This document shows positions 24,644-32,523 of a DNA stretch of 41,549 nt, piece after piece. Each line of letters begins with the position of its first letter. Position 1 is the stretch's first letter. This DNA is from DATFPQ01 sp035264765. Lineage in GTDB: Bacteria; Actinomycetota; Actinomycetes; Actinomycetales; Angustibacteraceae. The translations under genes were made by a program, and so were the position numbers. The DNA lies in the NCBI GenBank assembly GCA_035264765.1, contig DATFPQ010000004.1, positions 1 to 41,549 on the forward strand. Reading direction: 5' to 3'. The notes under the pieces are model-generated. The model made no database searches and was not told where the DNA came from. It saw nothing but the letters and a program-made list of their open reading frames with translations.

Positions 24644-25791
24644 AGCGCGATCTCCTCGAGCGCGATGCGCTGACCCTTGGCGGAGGAAGCGAGTCCGGCC
24701 TCGGCGAGGCGGACACCCCGGGCGCCGGCCAGGAAGTCGTAGGTGTGCTCGCCGTCCCCGACGACGTAGCGGAGGAACTCCTCCCACTGGGCCTTGAAAC
24801 CGTTGTCGAACGTGCCGTTGTCCGGCACAGCTTGCCACTGGTCGCGGTAGCGCTGGGTCTCGGGAAGGTCGGGGTTCCACACCGGCTTGGGCGTGGTGCT
24901 GCGGTGCTGCGCGACGCAGTTGAACAGCCCGGCCACCGCGCTGCCCTCGGTGCCGTCGACCTGGAACTCCACCAGCTCGTCGCGGTGCACGCGCACGGCC
25001 CACGACGAGTTCAGCTGGACGATGACACCACCCTCCACCTCGAAGATGCCGTACGCCGCGTCGTCGGCCGTGGCGTCGTAGCGCCTCCCCTGCTCGTCCC
25101 ACCGCTCGGGGATGTGAGTGACGGCCTTGGCGGTCACCGCCTCGATCCGGCCGAAGAGGTTCTCGATGACGTAGTTCCAGTGGCAGAACATGTCGGTCAT
25201 GATTCCGCCGCCGTCCTCGGCGCGGTAGTTCCAGCTCGGCCGCTGGGCCGGCTGCCAGTCGCCCTCGAACACCCAGTAGCCGAACTCCCCGCGTACCGAC
25301 AGGATGCGACCGAAGTACCCGCTGTCGATCAGACGCTTCAGCTTGAGCAGGCCCGGCAGGTAGAGCTTGTCGTGGACGACGCCGTTCTTCACACCGGCCT
25401 CGGTGGCGGCACGCGCGAGACGCAGCGCCCCACCCACACCCTCGGAGATCGGCTTCTCGGTGTAGACGTGCTTGCCTGCGGCGATCGCCGCGAGGATCGA
25501 CTCCTCACGCACCGAGGTCAGCTGCGCGTCGAAGTAGATGGTGTCCTCCGCATTGGCCAGGGCCTCGCCGAGGTCGGTCGTCCAGCGCGCGACACCGTGG
25601 CGCTGCGCGATCTCCGCGACCTTCTCGGCGTTGCGCGCGACCAGGATCGGGTCCACCTGGACCCGCGAGCCGTCGGACAGCACCACGCCGCCCTGCTGCC
25701 GGATGGCGAGGATGGAACGGACGAGGTGCTGCCGGTACCCCATCCGTCCAGTGATGCCGTTCATGATGATGCCGAGCGTGGTAGTAGCCAT
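24640..25791 (-). CDS. Gfo/Idh/MocA-family oxidoreductase
   Basis: A 383-aa NAD(P)-dependent dehydrogenase and first gene of the LacI-controlled operon. The N-terminal Rossmann fold reads GIIMNGITGRMGYR, the catalytic EKP motif is at 112-114 (HVYTEKPISE), and the C-terminal domain has GGGIMTDMFCHWNYVIENLFG with the Asp-x3-His pattern. ATG 25791 follows AAAGGA. Such enzymes oxidise a sugar or cyclitol hydroxyl. Coupled by GTGA to the DUF993 gene. Confidence 0.88.
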   Translation of the reverse strand: MATTTLGIIMNGITGRMGYRQHLVRSILAIRQQGGVVLSDGSRVQVDPILVARNAEKVAEIAQRHGVARWTTDLGEALANAEDTIYFDAQLTSVREESILAAIAAGKHVYTEKPISEGVGGALRLARAATEAGVKNGVVHDKLYLPGLLKLKRLIDSGYFGRILSVRGEFGYWVFEGDWQPAQRPSWNYRAEDGGGIMTDMFCHWNYVIENLFGRIEAVTAKAVTHIPERWDEQGRRYDATADDAAYGIFEVEGGVIVQLNSSWAVRVHRDELVEFQVDGTEGSAVAGLFNCVAQHRSTTPKPVWNPDLPETQRYRDQWQAVPDNGTFDNGFKAQWEEFLRYVVGDGEHTYDFLAGARGVRLAEAGLASSAKGQRIALEEIAL

Positions 25792-25802
25792 GGTTTCCTT
25801 TC

Positions 25803-25820
25803 TTGGAAAGCGCTTACCAA
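25803..25820. promoter_or_regulatory. LacI-type operator O1
   Basis: Palindrome TTGGAAAGC/GCTTACCAA with one mismatch around a central CG, the classic LacI/GalR pattern (core GGAAAGCGCTTACC). It lies 12 bp upstream of the Gfo/Idh start codon, in the leader of the operon. Confidence 0.78.
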
Positions 25821-25866
25821 AACGGTAGCGGCGAGGTGAGCTCCGACGCAACCCCTGCGCGCGCTC

Positions 25867-25885
25867 CTGGAGAGCGCTTGCCCAG
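25867..25885. promoter_or_regulatory. LacI-type operator O2
   Basis: The core GGAGAGCGCTTGCC (25869-25882) matches O1 at 12 of 14 positions. The centre is 64 bp from that of O1, close to six helical turns, so two LacI dimers would lie on the same face. It lies between the LacI stop and the operon it is expected to control. Confidence 0.72.
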
Positions 25886-25925
25886 GCCCCGCGCACACCT
25901 CTCCGGCTCGCGTCTGCGCCCGGGC

Positions 25926-26951
25926 TCAGGCACGTCGCGGGGTGGAGTCGCGAAGAACGACCTGGCCCTTGACCCGTCGACGGCGCGGCGAGGCGGCGGG
26001 CTCCTCCGCGACCATGGCCATCGCCTGGGCGCCGATCTCCTCAAGCGGCAGGCGCACCGTGGTCAGCGCCGGGGTGACGTCGCGAAGGGTGGCGATGTCG
26101 TCGAAGCCGGCCAGTGCGACGTCCTCGGGCAGCCGCAGCCCCCGCGCACGGCTGGCCGCGATGGCACCCACCGCCATGACGTCGTTCACAGCGAACGCGC
26201 ACTCGACGTGGGGTGCGGTGTCGAGGAGCTCGCCCATGGCGGCGTACCCGCCGTCGCGCGTGAAGTCGCCGTGCACGGCCACCGGCGGCTTCCCCCCTGC
26301 CGCCACGACGCCGTCGTGGAACCCCCGGTGACGGTCACGAGCGGTGAGGAGCGCCCGGGGCCCGGCCAGCACGCCGAACCGTCGATATCCCAGCCCGACG
26401 AGCTCGCGGGCCAGGGCCGTCGCACTCGCGCGGTTCTCGATAACCACGGTGTCGACCGGCAGCCGTGCCTGGGTCACCGCGACGACGCGACCACCGGCCC
26501 GCCCGAACGCCTCCACCTCGGCGACCAGGCGCTGCAGGTGCACGGGGTCGTCCCGCCTGCTGCCCGTGAGAATGGCGGCCCGTCCACGCTGCGCCCGAAT
26601 GGTGTTGAGGTAGCGCAGCTCCTCCTCCGGACGACCGCGCGTGCTGCCCAACAGAACGAGCAGCCCCAGGTCCTCCGCGGCGCGCGACACCCCCGCAGCG
26701 ATCGCGGAGAAGTACGGGTCCGAGATGTCGTGCACGAGCAGCCCGACCACCGTGGTCGCCCCGCGCGCCATGGCCTGCGCCTGGGCGTTGGGCGTGTAGT
26801 TGAGCCGCTCAGCGGCCGCGCGAACGCGCTCCCCGAGGTCATCCCGCACGCGGCGACTGCTGCCGTTCAGCGCCCTTGACGCGGTGGCCACCGAGACCCC
26901 CGCCTCCGCGGCCACGTCACTGAGGGTGACGGCTCCTGCGACGTCCCTCAC
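25926..26951 (-). CDS. LacI-family transcriptional repressor of the UxaA/DUF993 operon
   Basis: A 341-aa regulator. The helix-turn-helix is at about 8-30 (VTLSDVAAEAGVSVATASRALNG) with the hinge NYTPNAQAQAMARG, followed by a periplasmic-binding-like sensor domain (VGLLVHDISDPYFSAIAAGV ... FAVNDVMAVGAI ... LAGFDDIATL). GTG 26951 follows GGAGGAG; the open frame continues upstream without a ribosome site. It lies 134 bp before the Gfo/Idh gene on the same strand, with two operators in the gap and a weaker one in its own upstream region, so it is probably the local and autoregulated repressor. The effector sugar is unknown. Confidence 0.9.
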   Translation of the reverse strand: MRDVAGAVTLSDVAAEAGVSVATASRALNGSSRRVRDDLGERVRAAAERLNYTPNAQAQAMARGATTVVGLLVHDISDPYFSAIAAGVSRAAEDLGLLVLLGSTRGRPEEELRYLNTIRAQRGRAAILTGSRRDDPVHLQRLVAEVEAFGRAGGRVVAVTQARLPVDTVVIENRASATALARELVGLGYRRFGVLAGPRALLTARDRHRGFHDGVVAAGGKPPVAVHGDFTRDGGYAAMGELLDTAPHVECAFAVNDVMAVGAIAASRARGLRLPEDVALAGFDDIATLRDVTPALTTVRLPLEEIGAQAMAMVAEEPAASPRRRRVKGQVVLRDSTPRRA

Positions 26952-27040
26952 GGGAGCTCCTCCAGGCGTCTGGGCGCGGAACGCCCCCTGTGTACCGACC
27001 GAACGGTCCGGGACCATCTCTCCGTCGCGCGGACGATCAA

Positions 27041-27054
27041 GGATAGCGGTTTCC
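27041..27054. promoter_or_regulatory. Possible third operator of the first LacI regulator
   Basis: GGATAGCGGTTTCC agrees at 11 of 14 positions with the reverse complement of the O1 core. It lies about 90 bp upstream of the LacI start on the minus strand, where an autoregulatory site would be expected. Confidence 0.4.
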
Positions 27055-27130
27055 ACCATTCTGGACACGCCCTTGACACAGCCCGTGACCCTGGATCGGG
27101 GAGATGTCCCCCGAGGCATCGCCACAAGCC

Positions 27131-27183
27131 TTGACGACGGCGGTCGCGTACGGTTAACTCACTCGAAGTTTGAATCGCTTCAA
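27131..27183 (+). promoter_or_regulatory. Rhamnose isomerase promoter with LacI-type operator
   Basis: TTGACG (27131-27136), 17 bp, TTAACT (27154-27159) form a plausible promoter. The palindrome TTGAATC/GCTTCAA (27170-27183, one mismatch) falls just after the expected transcription start, a typical place for repression. The right arm GCTTCAA recurs in both sites upstream of the rhamnogalacturonan lyase. Confidence 0.65.
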
Positions 27184-27238
27184 TCCGCGGGTTGGTGACC
27201 GACCTGCCGCGGGCGACCAGGGAGCCCCAGGGAGAGCC

Positions 27239-28405
27239 ATGACCACCTTCACCGAGATCGCCGGCCGGCTCGAGGACCAGGCGATCGAGCTGCCCTCGTG
27301 GGCGTTCGGCAACTCCGGGACCCGCTTCAAGGTGTTCAGCAGCGCCGGGACGCCCCGCGACGTGTTCGAGAAGATCGCCGACGCGGCGACCGTGCACGAG
27401 CTCACGGGGCTCGCCCCGAGCGTGGCGCTGCACATCCCGTGGGACCGGGTCGACGACTTCGAGAAGCTGCGCCGGTTCGCCGAGGACCACAGGGTCCGGC
27501 TCGGGACCATCAACTCGAACACGTTCCAGGACGACGACTACAAGTTCGGCAGCCTGACCCACGTCGACGAGCGCGTCCGCGCCAAGGCCATCGCCCACCA
27601 GGTCGAGTGCATCGACATCATGGACGTGACGGGCAGCCGCGACCTGAAGATCTGGCTCCCGGACGGGACCAACTACCCCGGCCAAGGCGACCTGCGCGAC
27701 CGGCAGGACCGGCTGGCCGACTCCCTCGCTCAGGTCTACGCCCGACTCGGCGACGACCAGCGACTCGTGCTGGAGTACAAGTTCTTCGAGCCGGCCTTCT
27801 ACGCAACCGACGTCCCCGACTGGGGCACCTCCTACACCCACTGCGTCGCCCTCGGCGAGCGCGCGACCGTCTGCCTGGACACCGGCCACCACGCCCCGGG
27901 CACGAACATCGAGTTCATCGTCATGCAGCTGCTGCGGCTCGGCCGGCTCGGCGCCTTCGACTTCAACTCGCGCTTCTACGCCGACGACGACCTCATCGTC
28001 GGCGCCGCCGACCCGTTCCAGCTGTTCCGCATCCTCTACGAGGTCGTCCGTGGTGGCGGGTACGGGCCGGACAGCGACGTCGCCTTTATGCTCGACCAGT
28101 GCCATAACGTCGAGGAGAAGATCCCGGGCCAGATCCGGTCGGTGCTCAACGTCCAGGAGATGACGGCCCGCGCGCTGCTCGTCGACCGCGCGGCCCTGCA
28201 GGAGGCGGAGCGGGCCGGGGACGTCCTGGGCGCCCACGCCGTCCTCATGGACGCCTTCTACACCGACGTGCGCGCCGACCTCGCCGAGTGGCGCTCCGGT
28301 CGCGGCCTCCCAGCGGACCCCATGAAGGCGTACGCCGCGAGCGGCTACCAGCAGCGCATCGTCGCCGATCGCGTCGGCGGCACCCAGGCCGGCTGGGGCG
28401 CCTGA
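27239..28405 (+). CDS. rhaI: L-rhamnose isomerase (Pseudomonas stutzeri RhaI type)
   Basis: A 388-aa TIM-barrel isomerase converting L-rhamnose to L-rhamnulose, with broad specificity known in this family. Metal-site residues are visible: Glu179 and Lys181 (VLEYKFFEPAF), Asp214 and His217 (CLDTGHHAPG) and Asp241 (FDFNSRFYADDD). INSNTFQDDDYKFGSLTH and GSRDLKIWLPDGTNYPGQGD are family hallmarks. ATG 27239 follows AGGGAGAG. Upstream is a LacI-type operator; downstream, 96 bp on, is the likely regulator. No rhamnulose kinase or aldolase gene is in the window. Confidence 0.93.
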   Translation: MTTFTEIAGRLEDQAIELPSWAFGNSGTRFKVFSSAGTPRDVFEKIADAATVHELTGLAPSVALHIPWDRVDDFEKLRRFAEDHRVRLGTINSNTFQDDDYKFGSLTHVDERVRAKAIAHQVECIDIMDVTGSRDLKIWLPDGTNYPGQGDLRDRQDRLADSLAQVYARLGDDQRLVLEYKFFEPAFYATDVPDWGTSYTHCVALGERATVCLDTGHHAPGTNIEFIVMQLLRLGRLGAFDFNSRFYADDDLIVGAADPFQLFRILYEVVRGGGYGPDSDVAFMLDQCHNVEEKIPGQIRSVLNVQEMTARALLVDRAALQEAERAGDVLGAHAVLMDAFYTDVRADLAEWRSGRGLPADPMKAYAASGYQQRIVADRVGGTQAGWGA

Positions 28406-28501
28406 GCGCCACCTGCGTTCCCTGGTCATCACGCCGTACGGGCACGGCTGGGTCGGCGACGCCGTCCTCCGCAGTAGGTTGCTCCAGCGAAGGGAGCCGG
28501 G

Positions 28502-29533
28502 ATGGCCAGGGTGAGCATCAACGATGTGGCCGCCAGGGCCGGCGTCTCGCTGGGCACCGTCTCCAACGTCCTCAACCGGCCCGACATCGTGCGCCCGTCG
28601 ACGCGGGCGCGTGTCGAGGCGGCCATCTCCGAGCTCAACTTCGTGCCGAACGCCTCGGCTCGCCATCTCGCCGCGGGCCGCAGCGGCGTCATCGCCTACG
28701 TCGTCCTCGACGCGGGCAACCCGTTCTTCACCGACATCGCCCGCGGCATCGAGGACGTGGCACGCAAACAGCGACTTTCGCTGTTCATCTGCAACAGCGA
28801 CCTCGACGCCGACCGGGAGGACGAGTACCTGCAGCGGTTGACCGAGCTGCGCGCCCGCGGCGTGCTCATCACCGCGATGGACTACGGGAACCCCCGGCTG
28901 CGGAGGCTCCGGCAGCAGGGCATCCCGGTGGTGCTCGTCGACCGCGGACCCGATGGCGCGGACGACTGGTGCACCGTCGGCGTGGACGACGTCGCCGGAG
29001 GTGAGATCGCGGTCAGCCACCTGCTCGAGACGGGGCACGACCGCATCGCCTTCGTCGGAGGACCCCTCGACGTCCCGCAGGTGGCCGACCGGCACACCGG
29101 CGCCCTCAAGGCGATGGACGCCGCAGGGCTCGACCAGGCTGCCCTCACCCACATCAGCACCAGCGGGCTGACGATCGCCGAGGGCCGCAGGGCCGGTCAG
29201 CGCCTGCTCGGGCTGCCCAAGCGCGCTCGGCCCACGGCCGCGTTCTGCGCCAACGACCTGCTGGCACTGGGCCTGCTGCAGCACCTCACTCAGCAGCGTC
29301 TGCCCGTCCCTGACTCCTGCGCGATCGTCGGGTACGACGACATCGAGTTCGCCGCCGCGGCGGCCGTCCCGCTCACCTCCGTGGCGCAGCCCAGGGTCGA
29401 CCTCGGGCGCACGGCGGCACGGCTGCTCGCCGACGAGGCGGACCGTCCCGACCAGCACCAGCACCGGCACGTGCTGTTCCCGCCCGAGCTCGTCGCTCGG
29501 GCGTCGACCGACCGCGGCGGCCCGCAGACCTGA
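28502..29533 (+). CDS. LacI-family regulator of rhamnose/rhamnogalacturonan genes
   Basis: A 343-aa LacI protein. Helix-turn-helix MARVSINDVAARAGVSLGTV with hinge FVPNASARHLAAGRSG, then the sensor domain (AYVVLDAGNPFFTDIARGIED ... FCANDLLALGLLQ ... IVGYDDIEFAAAA). ATG 28502 has AAGGGAG upstream. It follows rhaI on the same strand and converges with the mutarotase gene. Shared GCTTCAA operators upstream of rhaI and of the secreted lyase make it the likely repressor of both, with rhamnose or rhamnulose as possible inducer (inferred). Confidence 0.9.
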   Translation: MARVSINDVAARAGVSLGTVSNVLNRPDIVRPSTRARVEAAISELNFVPNASARHLAAGRSGVIAYVVLDAGNPFFTDIARGIEDVARKQRLSLFICNSDLDADREDEYLQRLTELRARGVLITAMDYGNPRLRRLRQQGIPVVLVDRGPDGADDWCTVGVDDVAGGEIAVSHLLETGHDRIAFVGGPLDVPQVADRHTGALKAMDAAGLDQAALTHISTSGLTIAEGRRAGQRLLGLPKRARPTAAFCANDLLALGLLQHLTQQRLPVPDSCAIVGYDDIEFAAAAAVPLTSVAQPRVDLGRTAARLLADEADRPDQHQHRHVLFPPELVARASTDRGGPQT

Positions 29534-29553
29534 GCCGACTGCAGTGTCACCGA

Positions 29554-29892
29554 TCAGCTGAGATGGAAGACCTCGGGCAGCGGTGCCATGGCGTCGTCGG
29601 CGTGGCGCTTCCCCAGGTCGACGAACAGGTCTGCGACCGAGGCCTGCCATTGGGCGTTGACCTCGGTCAGCGCCATCTGGCGCCGCGCGGCGTCCCAGTC
29701 CGGCGTCTCGAGGTAGCCGACGAGCAGGCCGTCCTCGCGGAGGAAGAGCGAGTAGTTCGTCCACCCGGCGTCGCGCAGCGCCTGCTGCATCTGCGGCCAC
29801 ACGTCCTCATGCCGGCGTCGGTACTCGTCGAGACGCTCCGGCTTGACCTGGAGCGTGAAACAGATCCGCTGCTGAGTCGGGGCGCTGGTCAT
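29554..29892 (-). CDS. rhaM: L-rhamnose mutarotase
   Basis: A 112-aa protein, the family's usual length, that speeds interconversion of alpha- and beta-L-rhamnopyranose. Diagnostic features are YRRRHEDVWPQM near residue 25, NYSLFLREDGLLVGYLE, and the closing PLPEVFHL. ATG 29892 has GAGGA upstream and overlaps the SGNH hydrolase stop as ATGA. It converges on the LacI gene with 20 bp between. Confidence 0.92.
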   Translation of the reverse strand: MTSAPTQQRICFTLQVKPERLDEYRRRHEDVWPQMQQALRDAGWTNYSLFLREDGLLVGYLETPDWDAARRQMALTEVNAQWQASVADLFVDLGKRHADDAMAPLPEVFHLS

Positions 29893-31178
29893 GCATCCTC
29901 CAGGGGCGATGGAGCCGGTGACTGGACTGGGGATGCCGGTGCGGCCTCGTTCGGAGCCGGCGACCCGAGGCGGGTGAGGAGGTCGGGCAGGAGCGCGGCG
30001 AACCGCTCCCCCATGTGCTGCTGCCCTGCCGCGTCAGGGTGCAGCAGGTCAGGCATCGGCATGCGGTCCCATTCCTGCCGACCGAAGAGGGTGAGGCCGT
30101 CGAGGTAGCCGAGCGCGGCGTCCCCCGCGGCGCGGCGGCGGTCCACGACCTCGCGCAGGACCGTGCGGATGACCCGCAGGCTGAGCTTGCCGAGGGCCAG
30201 CTCGTCGGGGGAACCGAGCGTCCGGAACAGCGGGGCGTCCGGCGGGGATCCCGGGTCGATCTCGGTGGGTCCCGGGCAGTCCTCCACCATGGGGCACAAG
30301 ATCGGCGAGATGACCAGCAGCGGCGTCGTCGGGTGGCCGTCGCGGACGAGGTCGAGGAAGCCCTCTACGGCGGGCCGAAACGCCCGGGCCCGCATGAGGT
30401 CGTGGTTGACGACGTTGATCCCCAGCTTGAGCGTGACGAGGTCCGCGGGCTGGTCCCGGATCGCTCCGGCCACGAACGGGTCCAGCACGGCGTTGCCCGC
30501 GAACCCCAGGTTGACCAGGTCGAGTCCGGCACGTCGGGCGGCGACCACCGGCCACGTGCCGGTGGGTGCGTCGGCGTCGGCACCGTGGCTGATCGAGCTG
30601 CCGTGGTGGACCCAGCGCGGCGCATCCGGCGGGGTCGGTGGATGCACCGGTGCGTCCGCCCGCAGCGCGAGGAGCGTGGTCACCTCCGCGAAGGGAAGCC
30701 ACAGCTCGAGCTCTGCCTCCCGTCCAGGCAGGCCGTCGAAGACCAGCGTGGTCACCGGGGCGTGCCCGGCCTCGCCGGTCCGCGAGGCGAGGTCCAGCCG
30801 GTAGGTGCCGAACTCTTCGGCGCGAGCACGGGCCGCGATGTCGCCATCGACCGTCAGCTCGTACAGCCCGGCGTCCGGCACGAGACCGTCGCGTTCGTCC
30901 GGTGGGCGGTTGACGGCAACGGTCCGGAGGGCGCGCACGTCCAGCTCGACGCGTCGAGCGGCGCTGCGGAAGGCGAGCCGGACGCCGGCGGGCTGCTCTT
31001 CGCAGAGGCGCATGAAGTCGTCCGGCACCTGGGCTCGGGCCCGCGCCGGAAGGCGATGCAAGCGCAGTCCTTCAGGGGTCGCCTCGTACTCGGCCGCGCC
31101 CCGGACCACCACCGGCGGGGGCAGCAGCGGCACCTCGGTGAGGGCTCCTGCGCCGCGCTCATGGTGAGCGCCGGTCAT
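29889..31178 (-). CDS. SGNH/GDSL-family hydrolase with N-terminal beta domain
   Basis: A 429-aa, probably cytoplasmic esterase. The N-terminal half is a beta-sandwich like that of SsfX3-type GDSL enzymes (VPDDFMRLCEEQPAGVRLAF ... LELWLPF). The C-terminal half has the SGNH blocks: Ser in HHGSSISHG, Gly in NLGFAGNAVLDP, Asn in LKLGINVVNHD, and Asp-x-x-His in LHPDAAGQ, so the active site is complete. ATG 31178 overlaps the Gfo/Idh stop by ATGA. Between rhamnose mutarotase and an oxidoreductase, it may deacetylate imported rhamnogalacturonan fragments; this is context only. A Pro/Ala-rich tail closes the protein. Confidence 0.85.
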   Translation of the reverse strand: MTGAHHERGAGALTEVPLLPPPVVVRGAAEYEATPEGLRLHRLPARARAQVPDDFMRLCEEQPAGVRLAFRSAARRVELDVRALRTVAVNRPPDERDGLVPDAGLYELTVDGDIAARARAEEFGTYRLDLASRTGEAGHAPVTTLVFDGLPGREAELELWLPFAEVTTLLALRADAPVHPPTPPDAPRWVHHGSSISHGADADAPTGTWPVVAARRAGLDLVNLGFAGNAVLDPFVAGAIRDQPADLVTLKLGINVVNHDLMRARAFRPAVEGFLDLVRDGHPTTPLLVISPILCPMVEDCPGPTEIDPGSPPDAPLFRTLGSPDELALGKLSLRVIRTVLREVVDRRRAAGDAALGYLDGLTLFGRQEWDRMPMPDLLHPDAAGQQHMGERFAALLPDLLTRLGSPAPNEAAPASPVQSPAPSPLEDA

Positions 31179-32317
31179 GACTCCACCTCCGCCGTCTTGC
31201 ACCAGGGCGCGCCGGTGCCGTCCATGCGGGTATAGAAGGGATGGCCCGGACCGATCTCACCCCGACGCACGATGGCGCCCGTGAACGCGGAGGCGTAGAT
31301 CGCGGCGATCAGCTCGAGCGTGTCGCGGGCCTCCCGGAGAGTCACGGGGAGCGGCTCGCCGGCGTCCATCGCGTTCAGGATCTCCGCCAGCTGGTGCGGG
31401 TGGCCGCTCGTGACGTCGCCGTCGCCGACCTGCCACAGGTCGAGGACCGCCTCCTCGCCTGGTGCCGGGGTCAGCCTCCAGTCGGTGTCCGTGTAGCCGT
31501 ACAGGTGCTCGACCTCGACCGTGGCCCGTTCGGTGTCGATCCGCAGGGCAGAGGTCTGCCGCGGCGAGAGCAGGGAGTTCACAAGTGTTGCCAGCGCCCC
31601 GTTGTCGAAGCGCACGAGCGCGGTGGAGACGTCCTCGGTGGCGGTGTCCCGGGCCAGGCGACCGGCCATCGCCGAGACCTCTGACCAGCGGCCCATCAGG
31701 GTGAGCAGGAGGTCGAACTGGTGAATGCCGTGACCCATCGTGGGGCCACCGCCCTCGACCTCCCACTTCCCACGCCACGGCACCGCAAAGTACTCGGGGG
31801 CCCGGAACCACAGGGTGTCGCACGTCGCCACCAGCGGCCGGCCGAGCGCTCCCTCGGCCAGCAAGCGGCTCAGCCGGCGACCGGCCGGCCCGAACCGGTG
31901 CTGGAAGACGACGGCCACGTCCACGCCGGTGTGCTCGGAGGCCGCAAGCAGCTCGTCCATCTCGGCCAGGCTGAGCGCCGGCGGCTTCTCCAGCAGGACC
32001 GGCACGCCGGCCTGGAGGCACTGGAGGGCAAGGGGGACGTGTGACCCTGGCGGCGTGCAGATGTGGGCCAGGTCGGGCCGGGTGTCGAGCGCCTCCGCCA
32101 GATCGGTCCCCCAGCGGGGGACGTCGTGGCGTGCGGCGAACTCGGCCGCTCGCGTCTGGTCCACGTCGACGGCGTAAGTGACCGCCGCGCGCGGTCGTTC
32201 GGCCGCGACGGCGCTCGCGTGCGCGCGGGCAATGGCTCCGGTCCCGATGAGGAGGTGGCGCCGCACTTGGGTGGCGGGGTGGCGGTCGGCCTCGTCGGGC
32301 GTGGCGGTCTGGTTCAC
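31175..32317 (-). CDS. Gfo/Idh/MocA-family oxidoreductase (rhamnose cluster)
   Basis: A 380-aa dehydrogenase. Rossmann motif LLIGTGAIARAHA, catalytic EKP at 110-112 (VPVLLEKPPAL), and GHGIHQFDLLLTLMG in the C-terminal domain. GTG 32317 has AAGGAAG three bases upstream; the open frame extends into the terminator region without support. It is the first gene of a three-gene coupled unit with the SGNH hydrolase and rhaM, 206 bp after the lyase. The substrate is unknown; a deoxysugar or its glycoside is likely from context. Confidence 0.85.
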   Translation of the reverse strand: MNQTATPDEADRHPATQVRRHLLIGTGAIARAHASAVAAERPRAAVTYAVDVDQTRAAEFAARHDVPRWGTDLAEALDTRPDLAHICTPPGSHVPLALQCLQAGVPVLLEKPPALSLAEMDELLAASEHTGVDVAVVFQHRFGPAGRRLSRLLAEGALGRPLVATCDTLWFRAPEYFAVPWRGKWEVEGGGPTMGHGIHQFDLLLTLMGRWSEVSAMAGRLARDTATEDVSTALVRFDNGALATLVNSLLSPRQTSALRIDTERATVEVEHLYGYTDTDWRLTPAPGEEAVLDLWQVGDGDVTSGHPHQLAEILNAMDAGEPLPVTLREARDTLELIAAIYASAFTGAIVRRGEIGPGHPFYTRMDGTGAPWCKTAEVES

Positions 32318-32447
32318 GGTCTTCCTTGGTCCGAGGTCAGGTCGGGGATGGGCTCGGTCAGCAGTTCCCTCTGGCGTGGCCAGACGGGCGCGACCGCGGG
32401 ACGTCGGCCTCCGGTCAGCGACGCTCACGGCACCTTGGACGTGCCGA

Positions 32448-32482
32448 CTGCCCCGGGGCGGTCCGGAACCACCCCGGGGCAG
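32448..32482 (-). terminator. Hairpin terminator after the rhamnogalacturonan lyase
   Basis: A perfect 11-bp stem CTGCCCCGGGG / CCCCGGGGCAG with a 13-nt loop, 42 bp beyond the lyase stop in the direction of transcription. There is no T tract. It separates the secreted lyase from the Gfo/Idh unit, which therefore probably has its own promoter in 32318-32447. Confidence 0.75.
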
Positions 32483-32523
32483 GCAGCGTCTTGCGCGCGG
32501 CAGCGTCCTCCGCGCGGCAGCGG
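32482..32523. repeat. Short 17-18 bp tandem repeat
   Basis: GGCAGCGTC recurs at 32482 and 32499, and GGCAGCG at 32517, each with a GC-rich spacer, between the lyase stop and its terminator hairpin. About 2.4 units; no function is evident. Confidence 0.6.

Noticed and set aside
26948..29800. A 950-codon open frame on the minus strand across the rhamnose isomerase and second LacI genes
   Set aside because: It is the antisense shadow of two well-recognised plus-strand genes; its composition is low in typical protein patterns and it has no ribosome site or family match.
29889..31178. Naming the SGNH protein rhamnogalacturonan acetylesterase
   Set aside because: That enzyme family is usually secreted and shorter; this protein has no signal peptide and a different N-terminal domain, so only the superfamily is called.
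32482..32523. CRISPR-like repeat after the lyase
   Set aside because: Only about 2.4 units of 17-18 bp, with no unique spacers; it is a short tandem repeat.
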